From CAZKCK01 sp964552325 (GTDB lineage Bacteria; Bacteroidota; Bacteroidia; Bacteroidales; TTA-H9), in assembly GCA_964552325.1 (NCBI GenBank), contig CAZKHA010000108.1:1-11918 (forward strand): a DNA stretch of 11,918 bases. Direction: 5' to 3'. A program made the position numbers and the translations under genes. The notes beneath the pieces were generated by a model, which saw only the letters and a list, made by a program, of their open reading frames with translations, did no database searches and had not been told where the DNA came from. This document shows positions 1 to 6,589 of this stretch, one piece after another; positions within the stretch are counted from its first letter, which is position 1; every line of letters begins with the position of its first letter.

Positions 1-1361
1 GCCATGGCTTCCATAACGGCTTCTGACATGGTAGGATGCGGGTGTACGGCATCAATCAGCTCGCGACCGGTGCTCTCGAGCTTGCGCGCTACCACTATCT
101 CGGCAATCATCTCGGTTACGTTGTCGCCTATCATATGGGCACCCAAAATCTCGCCATATTGGGCATCAACTATCACTTTTATAAAGCCGTCCTTGTTGCC
201 GGCTGCGCTTGCTTTACCTGAGGCCGTAAAGGGGAATTTCCCTACCTTAATCTCTCGTCCAGTCTCGCGTGCGGCTTTCTCGGTAAGGCCTACCGAAGCA
301 ACTTCGGGATGGGTATAGGTGCAACCCGGTATATTGCCATAATTCATGGGCTGCGGATGGTGGCCCGCTATTTTCTCAACGCAGATAATCCCTTCGTGCG
401 ATGCCACATGAGCCAGGGCAGGGCCCGGAACAATATCACCAATGGCATAATAGCCCTCTATATTTGTGCGGAAGTATTCGTCAACCAGCACCTTGCCGCG
501 CTCGGTCTTTATGCCGGTTTCCTCTAGTCCAATGCCTTCGATATTGGTGGCTATGCCCACAGCCGAAAGCACTATATCAACTTCCAGGGTTTCTTCGCCT
601 TTTTTGGTTTTAATCAACACCTTGCATTTATCGCCAGTGGCGTCAACCGATTCAACGCTCGAGTCGGTCATCACTTTCATGCCGGCTTTTTTAAAGCTGC
701 GCTCCAACTGTTTCGAAACTTCTTCGTCTTCGAGGGGAACGATACTTGGCAGAAACTCCACCAAGGTTACCTTGGTTCCGAGGCTGTTGTAAAAATGGGC
801 AAATTCAGAACCAATAGCACCCGAGCCAACAACTACCATGCTTTCGGGTAGCTTGGGCAGGGTCATAGCTTCGCGGTAGCCAATAATTTTAACCCCATCC
901 TGAGGCAGGTTTGGCAATTGGCGCGAACGTGCACCAGTGGCTATAATGATATGGTTGGCCGAATAGGTGGTAAGGGTTCCGTCTTCAGCCGTTACTTCAA
1001 CGGTTTTGCCGGGCTTTACTTTACCAAAACCTTTAATTTGCTCAACTTTGTTTTTCTTGAACAGATACTGAATGCCATTGCTCATGCCTGCGGCCACATC
1101 GCGTGAGCGCTTAACAATGGCTTCAAAATCGGGCGAAAAGCCTCCTTCTGATTTTATGCCATAATCGGCAGCGTGTTTCATATATTGATAAACCTGGGCA
1201 CTCTTTAACAAGGCTTTGGTTGGGATACATCCCCAATTGAGGCAGATACCGCCCAGTTCAGCTTTTTCTACCACTGCCGTTTTAAGGCCTAATTGCGAAG
1301 CCCGTATGGCAGCTACATAACCACCTGGGCCGCTTCCTATTACAATAAGATCGTAATGCAT
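1..1361 (-). CDS. lpdA: Dihydrolipoamide dehydrogenase (E3), C-terminus cut by window edge
   Basis: FAD flavoprotein that reoxidises the dihydrolipoyl groups of 2-oxo acid dehydrogenase complexes (and of glycine cleavage) with NAD+, in the cytoplasm. Translating the minus strand from the ATG at 1361 gives 453 residues before the edge, against roughly 465-470 for the family, so only a short tail is missing. The FAD-binding GSGPGGYVAA lies at residues 9-18. The redox-active disulfide is C40/C45 in GGICLNWGCIPTK. A second Rossmann motif, VVGSGAIGSEF, binds NAD. The YAIGDIVPGPALAHVASHEG stretch is the second FAD contact. The catalytic pair is H442 and E447 in HPHPTMSE. No lipoyl domain is fused to the N-terminus. 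No Shine-Dalgarno site is seen. All catalytic residues are intact, so it should be functional. The upstream neighbour on the same strand ends 133 bases away, so a shared operon is unproven. Confidence 0.97.
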   Translation of the reverse strand, partial: MHYDLIVIGSGPGGYVAAIRASQLGLKTAVVEKAELGGICLNWGCIPTKALLKSAQVYQYMKHAADYGIKSEGGFSPDFEAIVKRSRDVAAGMSNGIQYLFKKNKVEQIKGFGKVKPGKTVEVTAEDGTLTTYSANHIIIATGARSRQLPNLPQDGVKIIGYREAMTLPKLPESMVVVGSGAIGSEFAHFYNSLGTKVTLVEFLPSIVPLEDEEVSKQLERSFKKAGMKVMTDSSVESVDATGDKCKVLIKTKKGEETLEVDIVLSAVGIATNIEGIGLEETGIKTERGKVLVDEYFRTNIEGYYAIGDIVPGPALAHVASHEGIICVEKIAGHHPQPMNYGNIPGCTYTHPEVASVGLTEKAARETGREIKVGKFPFTASGKASAAGNKDGFIKVIVDAQYGEILGAHMIGDNVTEMIAEIVVARKLESTGRELIDAVHPHPTMSEAVMEAM

Positions 1362-1385
1362 AGTATGTTGAATGATTTCAGTTTG

Positions 1386-1393
1386 CGAAAGTA
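1386..1393 (-). promoter_or_regulatory. Possible Bacteroidota -7 box for lpdA
   Basis: On the minus strand this reads TACTTTCG, one mismatch from the Bacteroidota -7 consensus TAnnTTTG, and it lies 25 bases before the lpdA ATG. A good -33 TTG is not present at the expected distance (only TTC about 19 bases upstream), so the call rests on one box and on position. Confidence 0.25.
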
Positions 1394-1460
1394 AGAATAA
1401 TGAAGCATGGTTGAATGTGTTCTTGAGAAAATAACGCGGTGTTCAACCAATTATCATAAC

Positions 1461-1480
1461 AACTATAGCTATAAATAGTT
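1461..1480. other. Short AT-rich inverted repeat between the 804-aa gene and lpdA
   Basis: AACTAT and ATAGTT form a 6-bp stem around an 8-base loop just after the stop of the 804-residue gene on the minus strand. It has no GC-rich stem and no T-run afterwards, so it is at best a weak terminator or nothing at all. Confidence 0.2.
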
Positions 1481-1494
1481 TAACCAATCCCTGC

Positions 1495-3909
1495 CTACTT
1501 CTCTTTTTGCACATCAAAATTCATCTTATGAAAACCTGTAAGTTGTTTAAATTCGTTGGTAGTGCCTGTGCCTTTTAATTTTACATTCCAGGTTTTTGAT
1601 AGCTTGATGTATGCTGTTTCAACCATCGGCTCATCGGGAATAATGGTCATGGTGCCATCAACCACAATATCTACTGCGCAGTTGTAATATTTTAGGTTGC
1701 CTTCGGCATCTTCGAGCACCACACAGTTTTTTAGCATAGTCTCTTCTAGGCACTTAAAAGCTTCATGCACATCGTTGTCGGAGGTGTTGGCGTTGTACCA
1801 ATCTGCTACCATGCCCACGTACTGTTCACCTATTACCAAGTTACGTACTGGGTGCTGCAAAGGGTGGTATTGATTATGATTGTACACATCGGCATTGCTG
1901 CCTTCTAGGTTCTGAATGGCCTGGCTTGCCTCAACATATGGGTCAGGAACAAAAGCCCAGCGGAGCTCGCCGGTTATGGGCTGGATAAGTTGGCACGAAC
2001 TACCCAAAGACGAAAGCGTTTGGTGCAGCCATTTTTCATCGCCCGTCAACTGCCAGGCATACCAAGTGGCATACGTTCGCCACGATGACCAACCATGGGG
2101 TGAATTGAGCATATTGGGATACAGCATTACGTCGTATTGTGCCTCCCAAAAGCGCAGGGTGGCACCACGCATACGGCTATCGGGTATGATAGTTTGGGTT
2201 AAACAACTGTGACGATCGAGTAAATGAAGCATGGTATCAGCGTAGCGTTTACGTTTTTCAGTTTGCTCCTGTAAGAGCGCAAAAGCCCCCAATTGCAGGG
2301 CAGTGCACGAAATCATCCCATCTTCAAACGTAAGTTGGCCCTCGGTGTCCAATGCCGCTTCGCCTTTTAGCAATTGCTCCATAGCTGCTTCCACAGCTTT
2401 GTAATGTGCTTTATACCGTTTTTTGTAAATACCCTCCGGCTGCTTTTTCTCTTCGGCCATTAATTCCATCAGGCTTTTTGCCGGATAAATTACACTGGTA
2501 TAATGTGTATGGCCCCGCCTGAATGCCCCATCCGCTGATTGCGAATAGGCTATGAGCCAATCGGCCATGCGCCCTGCTTGCTCAAGGACGCGTTTTTGCC
2601 CAGTGGCCCTGTATTTGGCAACCAAGATACCGATAAGTGTAGAGGTATTCTGTATCCTGTCAGGCATATGCAGGGGTTGCAGGGTAAGCGTGTCAACCAA
2701 CAGCGGCCATAATTTATTAAACCGTTGGTTGGTAGCTTTAAGTAAACTATCGTTCGGATTATAAATTTGATCGAGGTACATCGAATAAAACCCATACAGG
2801 CTCTCACAGTTCCAACTGGCTTTTTGGGTTTGTACAAGCGCCTGCTTACGGGCTTGCTGCAAATACCACGACCATGGCTTGTGTACCGAAATAATGGCTT
2901 CCGTTTTACGGTTATCAAAGGTAACGGCTTCCAATTTGTAATCGCCTGGGCCATCTACAGCTTGAAATTCGGCATACCAACGGTTTTTGCCGGCCTTGCG
3001 CACAGGAACCTGAAAAATCTTATTGCCGGGCGTGGTAATTATAACCCCAAAAGAACCTCGGTATTTCACAAAAATGTCCATCTTACGGTAATGTTCCATC
3101 GAAGGTTGAGGGATATGGAAGGAAGGCGCATTGGCCAAAACCGCTACCGAATCAGCAACTTTATCCATATTGGGCACTGAAGTTAAAAACAAGAGCCATT
3201 TCTTTTCTTCGCCCCTTTTTATGGAGTATAAACCCTGCGGATGCCTTGGAGGCAAAGGCAATTTATGCATAAGACTAAGGTTGGATGTGAGGACGCGATG
3301 GCCTTTAAACATAAAACCATCTGACCCGTAACCATCGTTGTACACATGGTTCCATGAGGCTATGGGATTGGGCGAAGCTATGCCCAAAATACCACCGTTG
3401 GGCGTGGAAAAGTATCCCCAAAAATGAGCCAGCTCACAACGTAGCAGTGTGGGAAAATAGATGGAATCCCATTGCGGAAAGGATTTCATCTCGGTATTGA
3501 TTCCCAGGCGAAGGTTGATGTAGTCAGGTTGAATTTCGGTGACATCCATGTTTTTAACCGAAGCTTTAATCGCCGGTAATCCAAGTGTATCAAGGTATTG
3601 CAGTTTAAACAGCAAGCCATTGCTTTTGGCTTCGAACTGCAAGGCCGACGTCTGCATCAACCGAATTGCATGTTTTTGGCCGTCCCACTTGCCCACAAAG
3701 GCAGGACCGGCAAGACTATCGTGCCTGAATTGAACTCTTTGGCTTCCGGCAGGCGTATTAAAAACCAATTGCCGTATGGAACCATCTGTGTTTAGGCTTA
3801 AGTTCCATGATTTGCCTTGGAGGATTGGAGTTGGAGATTGGGCAAAAGCATACATTGAAGTCAGTATGGATAAAACAAGTAGTATAAGCGCTTTTCTGTA
3901 ATTGAACAT
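1495..3909 (-). CDS. Secreted six-hairpin-glycosidase-like protein of unknown substrate
   Basis: 804 residues starting at the ATG at 3909. The N-terminus is a clear signal peptide (positive MFNYRK, hydrophobic core, cleavage likely after AFA at residue 23, leaving Q24), so the protein is exported. Residues about 25-340 are rich in beta-strand-like sequence. Residues about 345-740 are helical, with repeated aromatic-rich segments such as the WEAQYDVMLYP, NSPHGWSSW and TYATWYAWQLTG stretches (about 588-620), which resemble (alpha/alpha)6-barrel carbohydrate-active proteins. I think it is close to the DUF5695 type of bacterial proteins, but that is from memory of the family style, not a search. 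No catalytic acid can be named with confidence. There is no type IX secretion C-terminal domain and no SusC/SusD, sulfatase or other glycosidase nearby, so a polysaccharide-utilisation role is only a guess. No Shine-Dalgarno or convincing promoter precedes it. That it is a real gene is near certain; the functional label is not. Confidence 0.6.
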   Translation of the reverse strand: MFNYRKALILLVLSILTSMYAFAQSPTPILQGKSWNLSLNTDGSIRQLVFNTPAGSQRVQFRHDSLAGPAFVGKWDGQKHAIRLMQTSALQFEAKSNGLLFKLQYLDTLGLPAIKASVKNMDVTEIQPDYINLRLGINTEMKSFPQWDSIYFPTLLRCELAHFWGYFSTPNGGILGIASPNPIASWNHVYNDGYGSDGFMFKGHRVLTSNLSLMHKLPLPPRHPQGLYSIKRGEEKKWLLFLTSVPNMDKVADSVAVLANAPSFHIPQPSMEHYRKMDIFVKYRGSFGVIITTPGNKIFQVPVRKAGKNRWYAEFQAVDGPGDYKLEAVTFDNRKTEAIISVHKPWSWYLQQARKQALVQTQKASWNCESLYGFYSMYLDQIYNPNDSLLKATNQRFNKLWPLLVDTLTLQPLHMPDRIQNTSTLIGILVAKYRATGQKRVLEQAGRMADWLIAYSQSADGAFRRGHTHYTSVIYPAKSLMELMAEEKKQPEGIYKKRYKAHYKAVEAAMEQLLKGEAALDTEGQLTFEDGMISCTALQLGAFALLQEQTEKRKRYADTMLHLLDRHSCLTQTIIPDSRMRGATLRFWEAQYDVMLYPNMLNSPHGWSSWRTYATWYAWQLTGDEKWLHQTLSSLGSSCQLIQPITGELRWAFVPDPYVEASQAIQNLEGSNADVYNHNQYHPLQHPVRNLVIGEQYVGMVADWYNANTSDNDVHEAFKCLEETMLKNCVVLEDAEGNLKYYNCAVDIVVDGTMTIIPDEPMVETAYIKLSKTWNVKLKGTGTTNEFKQLTGFHKMNFDVQKEK

Positions 3910-4001
3910 GTGGCTGGTTTGGTATTTTAGTTGGTTTGGATTGGATAAGATTTGAATGCTAGGTATTGGATTTTATTAGCTTTGCCAATGGTCGGTTTTT
4001 C

Positions 4002-4018
4002 TTTGCTAACATAGCAAA
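4002..4018. promoter_or_regulatory. Perfect inverted repeat, possible operator
   Basis: TTTGCTA, a 3-base spacer ACA, then TAGCAAA. The symmetry is perfect over 7 bp per arm and it sits 93 bases upstream of the 804-residue gene's start and 366 upstream of the plus-strand gene. This is the size and shape of a dimeric regulator's operator. No T-run follows, so a terminator is less likely. No regulator gene is nearby to pair it with. Confidence 0.35.
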
Positions 4019-4241
4019 TTAGGTTCGGCTTCATGTAATTTAAGGCTTAGTTGATTAGGTTACAGAAGAATACACAAGCAGGATATTGCTAAGCTTAAAC
4101 CCAAGCGCTACCTTTTGTTTACGGTATTGCGAAGGCTTTTCGCTAAATCTGCCAATTATAGGCTTAATCCCTAATGCTTGCAAATTTAAGCAGAAAACCA
4201 TCTTCGCCCCATCTGGCCGATAGTTTACTCAGCAAAAAGGG

Positions 4242-4343
4242 ATTGTAAAGGATACAACGTAATGGGCGCAAGCTATTGAAAACCATTACAAATTGTAAAT
4301 TTATGAAGATCAGGCATATTATGAACACCAAGTGAATTGTAAA
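4242..4343 (+). repeat. Three ATTGTAAA direct repeats upstream of the IgGFc-domain gene
   Basis: ATTGTAAA occurs at 4242-4249, 4292-4299 and 4336-4343, at spacings of 50 and 44 bases. The middle copy is part of a perfect inverted repeat, TTACAA-A-TTGTAA (4286-4298). The last copy lies just before the TACTTTTG box and contains the TTG that might serve as a -33 element. The region is AT-rich, so chance cannot be excluded. Confidence 0.3.
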
Positions 4344-4352
4344 GTTTTTCAG

Positions 4353-4360
4353 TACTTTTG
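4353..4360 (+). promoter_or_regulatory. Bacteroidota -7 promoter box (TACTTTTG)
   Basis: A full match to the Bacteroidota -7 consensus TAnnTTTG, 24 bases upstream of the ATG at 4384, implying a leader of only about 15-20 bases. The nearest TTG upstream (4337-4339) leaves a 13-base spacer, shorter than the usual 17-23, so the -33 element is poor and the promoter may need an activator. Confidence 0.45.
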
Positions 4361-4383
4361 ATGCCACCTATGAGCCTCTATCC

Positions 4384-6279
4384 ATGAAACTCGCCCTCAT
4401 TCGCCTTATATTGTTATTGGTAGGCACCTTACTGCTGTTTGCATGCGGCATGGCACAGACGGCCACTAATGTGGGAACCGATTTCTGGATTGCCTTCCCG
4501 CCGAATTACGGCTCAAGCACCTTGCAAATCTTTATTTCATCAAATACTGCCACAACGGGTTACATATCTTCTGCCTATCCGGGCATTAATCAAGCCTTTT
4601 CGGTTTCACCAGGATTGCTTACCCAAATAACCCTACCTACTGGACTAAACCTTACCGATGGTATTGAAGACAAGGGAATACATATTACATCCGTCGATTC
4701 GGTGGCAGTTTATGGCCTTAACCGGCTTAATGCCTCAACCGATGCCTATATGGCTTTGCCAACTCCCTCGTTGGGGTTGGATTACCGCATCTTATCCTAC
4801 ACCGTTTCGTATGGCCCCAATGCATCTTGCCTTTGTGCGGTAGCCACCCAGAATGGTACGAACCTCTCCGTTTATAATCATCAAACCAATAGCACTTCAA
4901 ACATAAGCCTCAACCAAGGGCAAACTTATTTGCTAAAAGCCTCAATTAATAATGAAGACCTTACTGGCTCAACGGTGCAATCGAATTTCCCGGTTGCGGT
5001 TTATGGTTCGATAATGATAGCCACTGTACCAGCCACTTGCACAGCAGCCGATCATTTAATTGAACAGATGCCACCCGTAACGGCCTGGGGAAAGGAATTT
5101 GTAACGGTGCCCACCGCGGGAAGAAACAACAGTGGCGACGTGTTTAGAATACTTGCCAACGAGGATGCCACCGAAGTTAGTATTAATGGAAGCCTAGTTG
5201 CAAGTATTGATGCGGGCGATTTTTACGAAACCGATATCAATGGAAACAATGCTATAACCAGCACCAAGCCTACCTTGGTTGCACAATATGCCAAGGGAGT
5301 AAACTGCTCAGGCGGCACCACGGGCGATCCGTTTATGATGCTGATACCACCCCGCGAACAATTCCTAACAAACTATACCATTGGCACGGTTGCAGGGTTC
5401 AACTCGCATTGGGTTAATGTGGTGGCCCATACCAATTCAGTAGGTTCCATCTACGAAGACGGCGTATTAATTCCCACCTCAGCCTTTACGCCCATAGGAA
5501 CTACGGGCTATTATGGCGCCCAACGTTCGGTAAGCGAAGGCACCCACACCTATGTGGGCAGCAACCCCTTTGGGGTGTTTTCGTATGGGTGGAACTTTGC
5601 TGACTCGTACGGTTATTCGGGAGGTTGTTCGCTCTCGCAGGTGGCAACGGTAACAAATGTAAGCCTATCTCCCGAAACCTCTACCGGCATACTTGAACAA
5701 ACCAGCTTATGCTTTACGGCCCATGTGGCCAATGGCTCGGGTGTGCCTGTGAGCGGAGTGTTGGTAAAATTTATGATTACGGGCCTGAACGCTTTGGTGG
5801 GCAATGCATATACCGATGATATGGGAAATGCCCTCTATTGTTATACCCAAACAGGAGTAATACCGGGTACTGACAATATTGTTGCAGAGGTTTCAGGCAA
5901 TGTGTCGAACACAGTTGCGGCAAATTGGAACCTACCTGGCCCCTGTATCAACCCAACTGATGGCGGCAGCATTGGTACCGATCAACTGGGCTGCCCGGGT
6001 TATGATCCTTCTTTACTGACAAATATTACCTTGCCATCGGGCGAGAGCGGCACCCTTGAATATCAATGGCAATTATCAACGGTGAGCAGCAGTGCGGGAT
6101 TTGTAAATATACCGGGTGGTAAAAACCTTGAATACAATCCTGATCCAATTAGCCAAACAACGTGGTACAGGCGCTTGGCCAAAGTAACTTGTGCTGCAGG
6201 ATGGATTGATGCGGCCGCATCGAATGTGGTTCAAGTTACCGATGCCACACCCGCACCAACGCTTATAAAGCACAATTAA
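4384..6279 (+). CDS. Exported surface protein with IgGFc-binding domain, Ig-like domain and C-terminal surface module
   Basis: 631 residues. Residues 1-24 are an export signal. Cleavage after GMA (24/25) by signal peptidase I is plausible, but LLFAC at 17-21 also fits a lipobox, so C21 could be lipidated. Residues about 30-415 match the IgGFc-binding N-terminal domain, including TDFWIAFPPNYG near the start and the diagnostic HLIEQMPPVTAWGKEF. Residues about 419-515 (VTNVSLSPETSTGILEQTS ... VAAN) look like an invasin-type bacterial Ig-like (Big_1) domain. Residues about 520-625 are the Bacteroidota module with an IGTDQLGCPGYDP start, YQWQLS, and TTWYRR near the end. This makes a cell-surface or secreted adhesion-type protein; the IgG-binding name comes from a mammalian mucin-like protein and does not imply antibody binding here. 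There is no type IX C-terminal sorting domain and the protein ends shortly after the last module. No Shine-Dalgarno site; the start is chosen for the signal peptide and promoter position. Confidence 0.85.
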   Translation: MKLALIRLILLLVGTLLLFACGMAQTATNVGTDFWIAFPPNYGSSTLQIFISSNTATTGYISSAYPGINQAFSVSPGLLTQITLPTGLNLTDGIEDKGIHITSVDSVAVYGLNRLNASTDAYMALPTPSLGLDYRILSYTVSYGPNASCLCAVATQNGTNLSVYNHQTNSTSNISLNQGQTYLLKASINNEDLTGSTVQSNFPVAVYGSIMIATVPATCTAADHLIEQMPPVTAWGKEFVTVPTAGRNNSGDVFRILANEDATEVSINGSLVASIDAGDFYETDINGNNAITSTKPTLVAQYAKGVNCSGGTTGDPFMMLIPPREQFLTNYTIGTVAGFNSHWVNVVAHTNSVGSIYEDGVLIPTSAFTPIGTTGYYGAQRSVSEGTHTYVGSNPFGVFSYGWNFADSYGYSGGCSLSQVATVTNVSLSPETSTGILEQTSLCFTAHVANGSGVPVSGVLVKFMITGLNALVGNAYTDDMGNALYCYTQTGVIPGTDNIVAEVSGNVSNTVAANWNLPGPCINPTDGGSIGTDQLGCPGYDPSLLTNITLPSGESGTLEYQWQLSTVSSSAGFVNIPGGKNLEYNPDPISQTTWYRRLAKVTCAAGWIDAAASNVVQVTDATPAPTLIKHN

Positions 6280-6589
6280 CGGGTCTCACGTTTTTTGGGG
6301 GATTAAGCATAAGGCTTATTGCCAAAACTTGAAAGGGAATTTGCCTATTTGGAACTGCAAGGCATTTTTTGCGCCAAGAGCTGATGAGTTGGTATGAGTT
6401 TTATTTCAAACTCATTGATGTCCGCTAAAAATAAGGAGATTATACAAAATGCAAGCACCCGCCACCCGAAGACAAACATAAAAGACTTTCATTCCAAGTG
6501 TAATTTACTGAAGCGAGGAATCTTAAAGTATTTATAATTTTTTATCGGACAAAATTGTTTTAAATTGATTAGCAATTAGTAATTTTAGT
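6280..6589. other. Convergent intergenic region without a gene
   Basis: 310 bases between the ends of the IgGFc-domain gene and the kinase gene. The last 100 bases are strongly AT-rich. One clear hairpin is present at 6394-6415; a weaker TAAGC/GCTTA pair lies at about 6303-6317. No coding potential is seen. Confidence 0.6.
6394..6415. terminator. Hairpin in convergent gap, possible bidirectional terminator
   Basis: ATGAGTTT and AAACTCAT pair perfectly over 8 bp with a 6-base loop (TATTTC). It lies 115 bases after the plus-strand stop and 175 bases after the minus-strand stop, where a shared transcript end could be expected. No T-run follows on either strand, so it is not a standard intrinsic terminator. 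Confidence 0.3.

Larger units (their letters stand above)
3910..4383. other. Divergent intergenic region with candidate regulatory repeats
   Basis: 474 bases between two genes that point away from each other. It is AT-rich and contains a perfect 7-bp inverted repeat (4002-4018), a second inverted repeat at 4286-4298, three copies of ATTGTAAA and a TACTTTTG box close to the right-hand gene. A TAAATTTG box on the minus strand at 4181-4188 fits the -7 consensus for the left-hand gene, but it has no -33 TTG and would leave a leader of about 270 bases. I see no RNA gene and no convincing small protein. Confidence 0.6.

Noticed and set aside
4..1106. Several plus-strand open frames of 60-110 codons
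   Set aside because: They are antisense shadows of lpdA, whose minus-strand translation matches the family from end to end.
1916..3795. Open frames inside the 804-residue gene on both strands (for example 2550-2954 minus, 2767-3180 plus)
   Set aside because: They overlap a long gene with a signal peptide and show no family features of their own.
4164..4367. 67-codon minus-strand frame in the divergent region
   Set aside because: AT-rich, overlaps the promoter box and the regulatory repeats, and lacks any recognisable domain or ribosome binding site.
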